A stretch of 42,501 nt of DNA from a virus: the IMG/VR virus record IMGVR_UViG_3300020172_003736, positions 1 to 42,501 of that record, one strand, 5' to 3'. Position 1 is the first letter of the stretch, and the number at the start of each line of letters is the position of its first letter. Shown one piece after another: positions 1-6,262 of this stretch. The notes beneath the pieces were generated by a model. It saw only the letters and a program-made list of their open reading frames with translations. It was not told where the DNA came from and ran no database searches. The translations under genes and the position numbers were made by a program.

Positions 1-99
1 GCAGCGCATTTTTGAAAATTATCCGCTTCGCTGTAAAATGTTCACCATTGCGTTTTTTTTCGCTGTTCCATGTCGTGATACGAAAAAACTGATTTGAGC
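1..99. repeat. Terminal direct repeat, left copy (assembly overlap)
   Basis: These 99 bases are identical to the last 99 bases (42403-42501). A reading frame runs through the overlap without interruption when the ends are joined. An exact 99-base overlap is what a k-mer assembler leaves on a circular contig, so this is probably an assembly signature rather than a biological terminal repeat. The unique genome length is then 42,402 bp. Confidence 0.95.
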
Positions 100-277
100 C
101 CTTTTTGGCGACCTCCCATGCTTTTGAGGCGGTTTCTTTTTTGTGATTACCTAGCGAATACTTGCGAATTTTTGCAATCAGGTTTGTCCCTGGATAAATT
201 TCCTCATGCGCCAAACACAAAACACCGATCCCACTCAAAAGTTGTTTAGGGGTTAAATCTGCAAGGGCTTCAAACAT
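1..277 (-). CDS. Hypothetical protein, 5' part of a gene split by the contig ends
   Basis: The ATG at 277 overlaps the last 8 bases of the DUF1376 gene, and the frame stays open to base 1. Joined to the other end (continuing at 42402) it reaches a stop at 42230-42232, giving a whole protein of 149 residues that begins MFEALADLTPKQ and ends VQQGKTK. It is rich in Lys, Asn and Glu and has no membrane segment or metal motif. I do not recognise the family. Its position directly after the replication gene suggests a replication accessory role such as a loader, but nothing in the sequence proves this. Confidence 0.75.
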   Translation of the reverse strand, partial: MFEALADLTPKQLLSGIGVLCLAHEEIYPGTNLIAKIRKYSLGNHKKETASKAWEVAKKGSNQFFRITTWNSEKKRNGEHFTAKRIIFKNAL

Positions 278-1109
278 GATCACCGTCTGTTCTGCCGTCG
301 TCTGCAAATTCCTGAAATGCGTCGTCATCACGTTCATGGCTCGCTGAAATGTTTTGCTGTCTAGCTTCGATGATCGCGCAAGCGTCTGCGATTGCTTTGC
401 GATTGCTGTCTTGCTTTGATTTTGCTGTGTTTCCATTTTTTGAATCTCCAAAAATTTTTTCGTTTCTCACCCAGTTTCGCCAAGTCGCAAGCCAATCAAG
501 CTTGGTCCCATCCCTGCCCGCCTTCGCTCGCCAGTAATCCCCAAAGCGTTCAAAAGTTTTTAGGGGGTCAAGTTCTGGCCTTTCCAAGATACAAAAATCT
601 TCCCAATCATTCGGCAAAGAGTTTAGGGAAAAGCGCGAAGCGCGTTCTCTCTCTTTTCTGGTTACTGGTTCTTGGTTACTGGTTACTGGTTCTTGGTTAG
701 GTGGCGCTTCGTTCACGATTCGTTCGTCATTCGTACACGCTTCGTTCACGCCGCGTTCACGCTTCGTTGATTCTTCTCGACGCTTCGTTTCACGTTCGTG
801 TGCGATTCGTTTGTTTGTCGTTGACGTTGCGTGATAGGCTTCGATTTCTTCTTGGACTCGGCTTTGAACAAAGACGCCGTTTTCCAAAACGAAAAACTTG
901 TTCAAAATGAAATCAAGAGCTTCGATTTCGCTTTCGGTCGATGCCCAAGTCCAATCGATTGCCTCTTGTCTTGTGGGAAATTTCTCACGGTCGTAGCACG
1001 AATCCAACAAGATCGTGTACACGCCATGTTGCAAAAGAGAGAGCTTTCCAGCTTTTTTTGCGTAGTCACCAAGATTTTTTTTGTACCAATGCACCCAGCC
1101 CCCGATCAT
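270..1109 (-). CDS. ydaU: DUF1376 (YdaU-like) phage replication protein
   Basis: The N-terminal 90 or so residues match the DUF1376/YdaU family, which sits in phage replication modules: WYKKNLGDYAKKAG, LSLLQHGVYTILLD, AIDWTWAST and VFVQSRVQEEIEAYH are its usual signatures. A charged low-complexity linker (about 95-150, with a doubled NQEPVT) leads to a C-terminal part with WEDF and WLATWRNWVRNE, typical of phage replication proteins. The ATG at 1109 overlaps the HNH stop. A GTG at 1094 after GGGGG would give the family-typical N-terminus HWYKKN and may be the true start. The DNA encoding the linker holds iteron-like repeats, so the replication origin may lie inside the gene. No helicase gene was recognised nearby. 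Confidence 0.85.
   Translation of the reverse strand: MIGGWVHWYKKNLGDYAKKAGKLSLLQHGVYTILLDSCYDREKFPTRQEAIDWTWASTESEIEALDFILNKFFVLENGVFVQSRVQEEIEAYHATSTTNKRIAHERETKRREESTKRERGVNEACTNDERIVNEAPPNQEPVTSNQEPVTRKERERASRFSLNSLPNDWEDFCILERPELDPLKTFERFGDYWRAKAGRDGTKLDWLATWRNWVRNEKIFGDSKNGNTAKSKQDSNRKAIADACAIIEARQQNISASHERDDDAFQEFADDGRTDGDHV
660..701. repeat. Six tandem 7-bp repeats (GGTTACT/GGTTCTT)
   Basis: Six back-to-back heptamers: GGTTACT, GGTTCTT, GGTTACT, GGTTACT, GGTTCTT and GGTTAGG. They encode the doubled NQEPVT of the DUF1376 protein. Position inside the linker of the replication gene recalls lambda, where the O-binding iterons lie within gene O. An origin role is inference. Confidence 0.6.
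706..794. repeat. Dispersed GCTTCGTTCACG repeats within the replication gene
   Basis: GCTTCGTTCACG occurs exactly at 706-717 and 739-750, with a one-base insertion at 782-794, and as overlapping partial copies at 754-761 (CGTTCACG) and 761-768 (GCTTCGTT). Together with the adjacent heptamer array this makes roughly 135 bp of iteron-like DNA in the linker-coding part of the DUF1376 gene. It is a candidate origin of replication. Confidence 0.5.
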
Positions 1110-1564
1110 CTCATTTTGAAAAACATTTTAATTTTCTCTGCCACTGGCAAACAGCCAGCGTCTCGATTGCACGCGACGTGCGTCAAACAGAGATTTGCCT
1201 CATTGTCTGACCCACCGTGAATTTTGGATAAGATGTGCTCGACCGTCATGTCGTCGCCCAACGGTGACGCACAATAAAAACAGTCTTGTCCATCGCGGCG
1301 CAATAGATTGTCGACCACACCAAGGCGCTGCCACGCTTTGTAGTTGTTGCCAGCCACCCATTGTTTTTTGCGTTCAAAGAATTCGTGGGCGATGATGGCC
1401 GCACCCGTGAGTGTGTGACCAGATTTTGAATCATAGACAATACCAATGCCATTTTTTGAATTGAATCGAATGCGCTCATACTCATTCGTTGATTCAAGCA
1501 TTGTGGCGCCAGCCTGCGCGATGTACTGTTTGAATTTATCAACCTTTAAACCGTAAATTTTCAC
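1106..1564 (-). CDS. HNH endonuclease
   Basis: A 152-residue protein with a C-terminal HNH fold: a CFYC zinc knuckle (about 111-114), then VEHILSKIHGGSDNEANL with the catalytic His and central Asn, then LTHVACNRDAG with the final His/Asn. The N-terminal 90 residues have no motif I know. The start is GTG at 1564 behind AAGGGG. The gene overlaps the replication gene by 4 bp, in the recombination/replication operon, not beside the terminase where packaging HNH proteins lie. It could be a homing-type or recombination-linked nuclease. The fold is clear, the role is not. Confidence 0.85.
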   Translation of the reverse strand: MKIYGLKVDKFKQYIAQAGATMLESTNEYERIRFNSKNGIGIVYDSKSGHTLTGAAIIAHEFFERKKQWVAGNNYKAWQRLGVVDNLLRRDGQDCFYCASPLGDDMTVEHILSKIHGGSDNEANLCLTHVACNRDAGCLPVAEKIKMFFKMR

Positions 1565-1583
1565 TCAATCCCCTTAAAATTCA

Positions 1584-1601
1584 GGGTGGCTTTCGCCACC
1601 C
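1584..1601 (-). promoter_or_regulatory. RNA hairpin with GAAA tetraloop before the HNH gene
   Basis: Read on the minus strand this is GGGTGGC-GAAA-GCCACCC, a perfect 7-bp stem closed by a GNRA-type loop. It is followed by TGAATTTTAAGGGG, the Shine-Dalgarno of the HNH gene, not by a U-run, so it is not a typical terminator. It may protect or punctuate the mRNA between two genes. Confidence 0.55.
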
Positions 1602-1649
1602 CCTTGATTTGGCTCCAGTAAACGGGCAGTTTATTTTGGAGTCAAAAAT

Positions 1650-1943
1650 TTAACTTTTTAAAATTCTACACTCAAAAAAATTTGTGAACTGTGGCTGCTC
1701 GGCAATCAGCTTTCGAGCGTACCGAGAAATATAGCTGTTGTTCACCTTGAAATCGCCACGCTTCTCAATCGAGAAGTGCCAGCGAATGCGCTCAAAAATA
1801 GCCTTTGCACCATAGTGCTTTTTGCCAGATTCAAAAACTTGCCTTGTGTAGTTTTTGAACACTTCATAAATGTGGGGATTTTCACGATCGAATTCGTTGA
1901 ATTTCGCATCGAGATCATTCTCTTTTTTGAATTCCAAACTCAT
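1650..1943 (-). CDS. Conserved phage hypothetical protein
   Basis: About 97 residues. The pattern FNEFDRENPHIYEVF, then AKAIFERIRWH, then VNNSYISRYARKLI belongs to a small protein I recognise as widespread in phages and prophages (ENPHvY...GAK.I.ERIRW...NN....YAR), often near recombination or replication genes. It has no known function and no membrane segment. The ATG at 1943 is taken as start. A GTG at 1952 nearer the GGGGG ribosome site is an alternative. It lies between the KTSC/YqaJ group and the HNH gene. Confidence 0.75.
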   Translation of the reverse strand: MSLEFKKENDLDAKFNEFDRENPHIYEVFKNYTRQVFESGKKHYGAKAIFERIRWHFSIEKRGDFKVNNSYISRYARKLIAEQPQFTNFFECRILKS

Positions 1944-1993
1944 TTGAATCACATGACCCCCGTCATATAAAACTGGATTACTCTCACAATATC

Positions 1994-2215
1994 TTAAAAA
2001 CCTTGCGGCCCCCGCGTCATGTTGTTCGCCAAGGTGTCGGGGCCGCGTTGATCGTCACGATGAAACTTTGCTGCCTCAATCTCGTCCGCTACAAATTTTT
2101 TAAAACGATCCATGTGGTCGTTGTAAAAATCCTCATGCGACAAAGGCGTATCAGTGTGCTGCCAAAGAACAGCAATCAGATTTCGCAATTGTTGTGATTG
2201 AGATTTCGAATTCAT
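1994..2215 (-). CDS. Hypothetical protein
   Basis: 73 residues, hydrophilic and rich in Gln, Asp and His, beginning MNSKSQSQQLRNLIAVLWQH. There is a good ribosome site (GAAGGTG) seven bases before the ATG, which lies inside the end of the KTSC gene. No family recognised. Overlap and spacing show it is cotranscribed with the recombination genes. Confidence 0.65.
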   Translation of the reverse strand: MNSKSQSQQLRNLIAVLWQHTDTPLSHEDFYNDHMDRFKKFVADEIEAAKFHRDDQRGPDTLANNMTRGPQGF

Positions 2216-2475
2216 TGCATTGCACCTTCACGCTTTGAAAACGGCTCTGCAATTTTTGTGAAAGGATATTTCACTGGATCCGCTTTGATCACCTGTCCAA
2301 AGTATTTGCCAACCGATTGAGCCTCAAAAAGTGCCGCGTATGTGCCGGTGTCTACATTGTCGTAAACGTAAATCGAGCCGGTCTTGAATTCGACCTCAAG
2401 CTTTTTGGATTCAACGTCATAGCCAATGCTCAAAATTTGCGAGCTATCAACGGTTTTGCGATTGTGTAGCGTCAT
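2212..2475 (-). CDS. KTSC domain protein
   Basis: 87 residues matching the KTSC domain: SSQILSIGYDVESKKLEVEF, then a Tyr-containing strand (SIYVYDNVDTGTYAAL), then the SVGKYFGQVIK motif where the Ser-Gly-Lys-Tyr-Phe run is diagnostic. KTSC domains occur alone or fused to lysyl-tRNA synthetase-like or recombination proteins, and no function is established. It starts four bases inside the exonuclease stop (ATGA) with AAGGGG seven bases upstream, so translation is coupled to the exonuclease. Confidence 0.85.
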   Translation of the reverse strand: MTLHNRKTVDSSQILSIGYDVESKKLEVEFKTGSIYVYDNVDTGTYAALFEAQSVGKYFGQVIKADPVKYPFTKIAEPFSKREGAMQ

Positions 2476-4184
2476 AAAGAAACCCCTTTCGTGATTGGTT
2501 CAGGTACCAGTAGGCTGACATCCATATCGGGATAGATGGTGATGAGCAGTGTCGCAATCTCGCTGAAAATATGATCCCATTTATTTGAAGGTGAGTGTAA
2601 AGCCCACGCGTGCATCGTTTTTGCCAAGACCCCGACTTTATCTTCTGATGCCATAGAAGTTGGTGCATCTGTTTCAAACTCCGAAGGCTCTGATGTTAAA
2701 GTTTCTGTCACTGTGGCGGGCTTATGGAGCGACACAACCTTTTTTTCGCCAGACAGCTTTATTGGTTCTGGTGTTGGTGTTGAAACAACATTTGGCTGGC
2801 TTTGCTCCACCTTTTTGGCTTCGGCTAAAACCTTCGCCTCTGTTTCACGTTTTTTGATTTCAGCATCGGCCAAAGCTTTGACTTCCGCGTCGCGTTTTTG
2901 TTTTTCGCTTGCTGTGTATTTTGCAATTCGATCTTGAACAAACAAAACAAAATCGCCGCCGTCTTTGAAAACAATTTGATTCAAATCGCTGAAAAGGAAT
3001 TTATGGTCTTTGGCAATGTCGTTGTAAGCCGACAGGTTTTTTTCGACTTTTTCTTTAACTTGTTGCGCAAGAATTTTCACACGCGCCATTTCGTCGTTGA
3101 TTGCTTCCTCAACTGATTTGATGGTTTTTTTGCCTTTAATTGCACCGATAAAATCGGGCGCAACAACTTGAAGCAAACCAACATTTTCAACGGTTTTATC
3201 AAGATCAAAAATAAATGAACCGAATTTTTTTCTAGCGTCCTGAATCAACTTTGCGCGAATTTCTTCTTTGCGATTTTTGACCAGCTTATCGAGCATGAGA
3301 CGCTTGGCTTTCATTTCGTCTTTGAGCGAATCAACGATTTTGAAAAGCGTGTCGATTGTTTGGGTTTGACCAAGGGCTTGTTTTTTGACAAGCTCCAACT
3401 CTTTTTCGGCTTTGTCGCAAAACTTCACAACGTTTTCAGCATCAACAAAGTCTTGATCTGTCTGCAAGTCTGTGTTGATTGCTTTGATGAATGCCAAAGC
3501 CTTTGACTGGTACACTTCCAAATTCGATGCCTTGACTTCGCCAACAAGTTCAATAGAGAGCGTTGGGAGTTCCACGATTGTGGCGGCCTTTGGCAAAACT
3601 TCTTGCTCTTTGAATGTGTAGGACTTCAAATCCTCGTCAAACTGTTTCCAACCCGCAAGCAATGCGGCGCGGCGTTCTGGTTTTGACTCATATGTAAGCT
3701 GTGACCAATTTTCGCGTGTGCCATCGCTGCAAACAAACACCACACGCAATGCGCCACTGACCAACAGTTGATGTTCAAGCTGCCAGTAATAGTGCGGCGG
3801 CAATTCACCAGTCGAGATTTGAGCGTCCAAATTTTGATTGCAAAGCTTGTGCTCGAACAAGGTCTCTTCGTCCATTGTGATACCGTCAAACGATGCACTT
3901 AGATAGTCGTCATCATCAACCCCTGTGGCGGGATAAAATTCATCACCGAGATTTTCTTCCAAAATCACACGCGCAAGCTTTTCGGCCTCATGCCCTTTGT
4001 CGTAAAGACTTTGCAAAAATGAATCAGGTGTTTTTTCTTCACCAAACTTTTTTTGTTTTAAAAGCTCATCACGGCTCATGTATTGAGACGCGCCCATCAT
4101 CGCTGGTGCTTCCGAAGCTGTGTGATGTTTTGCGCGAAAGACATGCCACTCGGGTGATCCCTGTACAAGTTTGACAATTTTCAT
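2472..4184 (-). CDS. YqaJ-family (lambda exonuclease-like) viral recombinase nuclease
   Basis: 570 residues. The first 200 or so form a YqaJ/lambda-exonuclease domain: GSPEWHVFRAKHHTASEAPAMMG at the N-terminus, GHEAE near 65, ASFDGI with Asp100, FEHKL with Glu111 and Lys113 of the PD-(D/E)xK core, and a Gln in the WQLEHQL helix (about 134-140). The expected role is 5'-3' resection of double-stranded DNA ends to feed the annealing protein. The remaining 370 residues are predicted helical and Lys/Glu-rich (coiled coil about 200-440), with a Pro/Thr-rich linker and a short C-terminal domain. That is much longer than a simple exonuclease (about 200-300), so the tail may bind the partner annealase. 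It overlaps erf by 4 bp. Confidence 0.9.
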   Translation of the reverse strand: MKIVKLVQGSPEWHVFRAKHHTASEAPAMMGASQYMSRDELLKQKKFGEEKTPDSFLQSLYDKGHEAEKLARVILEENLGDEFYPATGVDDDDYLSASFDGITMDEETLFEHKLCNQNLDAQISTGELPPHYYWQLEHQLLVSGALRVVFVCSDGTRENWSQLTYESKPERRAALLAGWKQFDEDLKSYTFKEQEVLPKAATIVELPTLSIELVGEVKASNLEVYQSKALAFIKAINTDLQTDQDFVDAENVVKFCDKAEKELELVKKQALGQTQTIDTLFKIVDSLKDEMKAKRLMLDKLVKNRKEEIRAKLIQDARKKFGSFIFDLDKTVENVGLLQVVAPDFIGAIKGKKTIKSVEEAINDEMARVKILAQQVKEKVEKNLSAYNDIAKDHKFLFSDLNQIVFKDGGDFVLFVQDRIAKYTASEKQKRDAEVKALADAEIKKRETEAKVLAEAKKVEQSQPNVVSTPTPEPIKLSGEKKVVSLHKPATVTETLTSEPSEFETDAPTSMASEDKVGVLAKTMHAWALHSPSNKWDHIFSEIATLLITIYPDMDVSLLVPEPITKGVSL

Positions 4185-4894
4185 TGAACACCACCTTCTG
4201 TGGCGGCCATTGAATCATCTGCTACTTTTTCAATTTTTAGCTTTTGAGATTCTGTCAACTTGCCTTTGCTTTCGATCATGTTGACGATTTCTTCTGAAGT
4301 TTTTTTGCCTGTCAAAATCAGCTTGCGCCATGCCGCAAAATTTTTATCGAAATCAATTGATGGGTAATATTCAATATTTTCTGCAGCCCGATTGTTTGCG
4401 ACTGGCCTAGTCGGCTGAGTTCCTTTGGCAGGAATTGGAGCGCGGTCGCTACCTGCATTGCCATCATCATCATCTTGAACCACTCCACAAATCGCTGCGA
4501 GAGAATAGCGGCGGGCGTAAGTTATTGTTGAACCGATACCCTGTGGGTCAGTTTTTATCGGTGTCATGGTCAAGACGCTTTTGATCCATTCGCCTGAATC
4601 ATGAACAAGGCGCGTTGTGAGTTCCACTGTTTTGCCGATTCCGTTTGTTGTCTGAATAACAGCAAGGCCATTTTTAGAAAGCGGATCGCGTATCACATCC
4701 CAAACAGCCGACAAGTCAGCATACTTCGATTTGAAAAATGGATTGGCAGCAGACTTAGACGCTGCCGACATTTGACCTTGCGCCTTTGCAAGTGCTGCTG
4801 CAAGCTTGCCAATTGTTGGCGACATTTCTTGGTCTAGTTGCGAGTTTGTAACCGCAATTTCTTTATTCTGATTTTCTATTTGTTCACTGCCCAT
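4181..4894 (-). CDS. erf: ERF-family single-strand annealing protein
   Basis: 237 residues. The ERF superfamily is shown by the helix IGKLAAALAKAQGQM, then ANPFFKSKYADLSAVWDVIRDPLSKNGLAV, then the strand-rich core and STITYARRYSLAAICGV followed by an acidic Asp run (DDDDGNAGSD). It pairs single strands in phage recombination, here with the YqaJ exonuclease directly downstream. The ATG at 4894 has GGAG five bases upstream. A GTG at 4900 would add two residues. On the opposite strand the start codon lies inside the -35 box of a predicted rightward promoter, so antisense transcription could affect its expression. Confidence 0.92.
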   Translation of the reverse strand: MGSEQIENQNKEIAVTNSQLDQEMSPTIGKLAAALAKAQGQMSAASKSAANPFFKSKYADLSAVWDVIRDPLSKNGLAVIQTTNGIGKTVELTTRLVHDSGEWIKSVLTMTPIKTDPQGIGSTITYARRYSLAAICGVVQDDDDGNAGSDRAPIPAKGTQPTRPVANNRAAENIEYYPSIDFDKNFAAWRKLILTGKKTSEEIVNMIESKGKLTESQKLKIEKVADDSMAATEGGVQ

Positions 4895-4922
4895 TGACAC
4901 TCCGTCGTTGTTCGGATAAAAT
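4894..4922 (+). promoter_or_regulatory. Consensus sigma70-type promoter, antisense to the erf operon
   Basis: TTGACA at 4894-4899 (six of six), a 17-base spacer, and TAAAAT at 4917-4922 (five of six). It points rightward, against every gene here, and the predicted start is near 4929. A strong intrinsic terminator follows within about 60 bases, which makes chance less likely. Confidence 0.72.
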
Positions 4923-4928
4923 CAGACT

Positions 4929-4990
4929 CACCACGAATCCAAATTTCATCCGAAGTTATGAGCCGCTTGTTTCCGCAAGCGGCTTTTTTA
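4929..4990 (+). ncRNA. Predicted ~60-nt antisense small RNA
   Basis: The interval between the predicted start of the promoter at 4894-4922 and the end of the terminator at 4962-4989. It fills the gap between the 58-aa gene and erf exactly, and is complementary to the erf leader just upstream of its ribosome site. A promoter plus a nearby terminator opposed to an early phage operon recalls the OOP RNA of lambda, which is antisense to cII. The first ~32 nt would be single-stranded and free to pair; the rest is the terminator stem. No coding potential of note. Confidence 0.6.
4962..4989 (+). terminator. Intrinsic terminator, rightward
   Basis: A GC-rich 8-bp stem (GCCGCTTG 4962-4969 with CAAGCGGC 4976-4983) and a 6-base loop, followed by six T (4984-4989). 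The T-run is on the plus strand only, so it terminates rightward and not operon transcription. Confidence 0.85.
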
Positions 4991-5167
4991 TTATCTGCCT
5001 TGATCAGGTGAAAATAAATCCACCTGTCCCAAATCCAATGTGTATTGCTCAAGCTGATCCTCATACGATTTCAACTCATCGCTAAGATCCCGTTTGATCT
5101 CTTTGATCTCGCTTTTGCGCTTGAGATATTTTTTATAAAGTTCTGCGACCTGTTCTGGTGTACTCAT
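4991..5167 (-). CDS. Hypothetical coiled-coil protein
   Basis: 58 residues, beginning MSTPEQVAELYKKYLKRKSE, almost all charged helix with heptad spacing of Leu, Ile and Tyr. The ATG at 5167 is four bases inside the upstream stop (ATGA) and has AGGGGGC five bases before it. An upstream in-frame start is less likely. No family recognised. First gene before the erf leader. Confidence 0.6.
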   Translation of the reverse strand: MSTPEQVAELYKKYLKRKSEIKEIKRDLSDELKSYEDQLEQYTLDLGQVDLFSPDQGR

Positions 5168-5379
5168 CGTTTGCCCCCTTGTATTAGCCAAAACTTTGGC
5201 TTCATTGAAAAAAGATGTTTTAAAATTGAATGATCAGAAGTTGAACCCCAACGCGCATGCAACATTTTCCAACCTGAATTTGTCAGGCGCGTTCTGATTC
5301 TATAGCGTGGCGGTTTACACTTGCCGCCAGCCCAATAGATTTTTTTTCGAAGTGAAGTTTTTTCTGTATTTGATATCAT
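5164..5379 (-). CDS. Hypothetical basic protein
   Basis: 71 residues, MISNTEKTSLRKKIYWAGGK..., rich in Lys, Arg, Trp and Ser, with a likely nucleic-acid-binding charge and no known motif. The ATG at 5379 is nine bases after a GGGGGAG ribosome site. An ATG at 5388 sits too close to that site. It overlaps the next gene by 4 bp. Confidence 0.55.
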   Translation of the reverse strand: MISNTEKTSLRKKIYWAGGKCKPPRYRIRTRLTNSGWKMLHARWGSTSDHSILKHLFSMKPKFWLIQGGKR

Positions 5380-5398
5380 TAGCACCATCTCCCCCTTT

Positions 5399-5596
5399 TT
5401 AAATTCTGACCGCTTTGATTTCTGCGCCTGCAACAAACTCTTTGATTGCCTGCAAAGTCATCCGATAGCGCGGCTTATGTGCTGAAAAATTCACAATGCT
5501 TGCTTTGATTCGACCGAGCTTGATCATTTTGCGAATGTGTTTTTCACTGCATCCAATGATTTTTGCCGCATCTGCGGGCTTCAAAAGATCATCCAC
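5399..5596 (-). CDS. Helix-turn-helix (excisionase/MerR-like) DNA-binding protein
   Basis: 65 residues. LLKPADAAKIIGCSEKHIRKMIKLGRIKA is a winged-helix signature of the excisionase/MerR-like group, followed by a wing (KPRYRMTLQAIKEFV). The GTG at 5596 has GGAGAGG six bases upstream and overlaps the preceding gene by 8 bp; upstream in-frame starts would run far into that gene. It may be the excisionase partner of the integrase at 8590, or another early regulator. The short length and the early operon position suit Xis. Confidence 0.7.
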   Translation of the reverse strand: MDDLLKPADAAKIIGCSEKHIRKMIKLGRIKASIVNFSAHKPRYRMTLQAIKEFVAGAEIKAVRI

Positions 5597-5945
5597 GGCG
5601 CACCTCTCCGAATGACATGATTTCGAGCGCGTCAATGTAGTCATCAATTTCAAGCATTTTTCGCATTTGAATTTTGATAAACATTTTGCTTTCGCGCAGG
5701 ATGGCGAGCTGGTGCAATTCAGGGATGTTTTTCGTGCCCGCCAACCATTGCGAAATTGTTGTCTCTGAGACTCCTAACTTAGCTGCAAATTCTTTAGATG
5801 ATGACTCAGAAACAACGAGCCGCAGGACTGTCTTAGATGTCGGTTGTGTTTTGTTTACCTGCGGCAAATTTTTATTTACCTCGTGCAAATTTGAATCCAT
5901 TGCCTCTTTAGCGGCGCGGTGACATACGTTATTAAAGTTAGTCAT
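5589..5945 (-). CDS. CII-like helix-turn-helix transcription regulator
   Basis: 118 residues. After a polar N-terminal stretch containing NLHEVNKNLPQVNK, a helix-turn-helix lies at about 50-75 (SKEFAAKLGVSETTISQWLAG). The second gene after Cro in the leftward early operon is the place of cII in lambdoid phages, and the C-terminal helix (MRKMLEIDDYIDALEIM) could mediate oligomers. The ATG at 5945 with AGGGGG six bases upstream is preferred over a longer reading. CII function is inferred from position, not sequence identity. Confidence 0.65.
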   Translation of the reverse strand: MTNFNNVCHRAAKEAMDSNLHEVNKNLPQVNKTQPTSKTVLRLVVSESSSKEFAAKLGVSETTISQWLAGTKNIPELHQLAILRESKMFIKIQMRKMLEIDDYIDALEIMSFGEVRRG

Positions 5946-6159
5946 GGGCGACCCCCTGCCCACCGATTAATTCCATGAGTGAAATGTTAAGTGCGCTTGC
6001 CAAAAGCTTGAGCTTATCAAGCCCAACGTTTGTCACGCGCCCTGTTTCAATTTTCCAAATGTAGTCTGTTGAAAGACCAGACTCGGCACTTAAGCCATTA
6101 AGAGTGAGACCGGCTTTTTCGCGGAATTCTTTCAGCTTGATTGTTTGCTCTGTTTCCAT
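5938..6159 (-). CDS. Cro-like repressor (XRE family helix-turn-helix)
   Basis: 73 residues, nearly all one Cro/C1-type helix-turn-helix: IKLKEFREKAGLTLNGLSAESG, STDYIWKIETGRVTNVGLDKLKLLASALNISL. It is clearly related to the N-terminal domain of the divergent repressor at 6263, sharing the pattern of KIE, NVGL and a Leu/Ile ending. The ATG at 6159 lies only seven bases after a TATAAT, so the mRNA is probably leaderless. First gene of the leftward lytic operon. Confidence 0.85.
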   Translation of the reverse strand: METEQTIKLKEFREKAGLTLNGLSAESGLSTDYIWKIETGRVTNVGLDKLKLLASALNISLMELIGGQGVAHD

Positions 6160-6166
6160 GCTTACG

Positions 6167-6196
6167 ATTATAAACGCACGAATGCAATTGTGTCAA
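6167..6196 (-). promoter_or_regulatory. Early leftward promoter (PR equivalent)
   Basis: On the minus strand TTGACA (6196-6191), an 18-base spacer, then TATAAT (6172-6167), both perfect. The predicted start is at or next to the Cro-like ATG at 6159, leaving no room for a ribosome site. The inverted half-sites TAAACG (6171-6176, overlapping the -10) and CGTTTA (6208-6213) are candidate operator parts. Confidence 0.8.
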
Positions 6197-6222
6197 CGGA
6201 TATTTTACGTTTATTTTATTAT

Positions 6223-6259
6223 TTAAGAATTTCAGCAATTTAGGCTATAATAATATAAT
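6223..6259 (+). promoter_or_regulatory. Repressor maintenance promoter (PRM equivalent)
   Basis: TTAAGA at 6223-6228, a 17-base spacer and TATAAT at 6246-6251, with a second TATAAT at 6254-6259. The repressor ATG at 6263 begins within a few bases of either start and has no purine-rich ribosome site before it, so this mRNA is also predicted to be leaderless or nearly so. Confidence 0.65.
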
Positions 6260-6262
6260 AGT

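Noticed and set aside
1-99. Biological terminal repeat for packaging
   Set aside because: An odd-number exact overlap at an arbitrary gene position fits an assembler k-mer better than a packaging repeat.
660-794. CRISPR array
   Set aside because: Repeats are 7-12 bp, tandem or irregularly spaced and coding. No array of repeats and spacers is present in the window.
831-1220. Plus-strand frame of 129 residues opposite the DUF1376 gene
   Set aside because: It overlaps two well-supported genes on the other strand and has no family pattern.
1584-1601. Terminator before the HNH gene
   Set aside because: No U-run follows on the transcribed strand.
4962-4989. Terminator of the leftward operon
   Set aside because: On the minus strand the stem is preceded, not followed, by the run, so it only works rightward.
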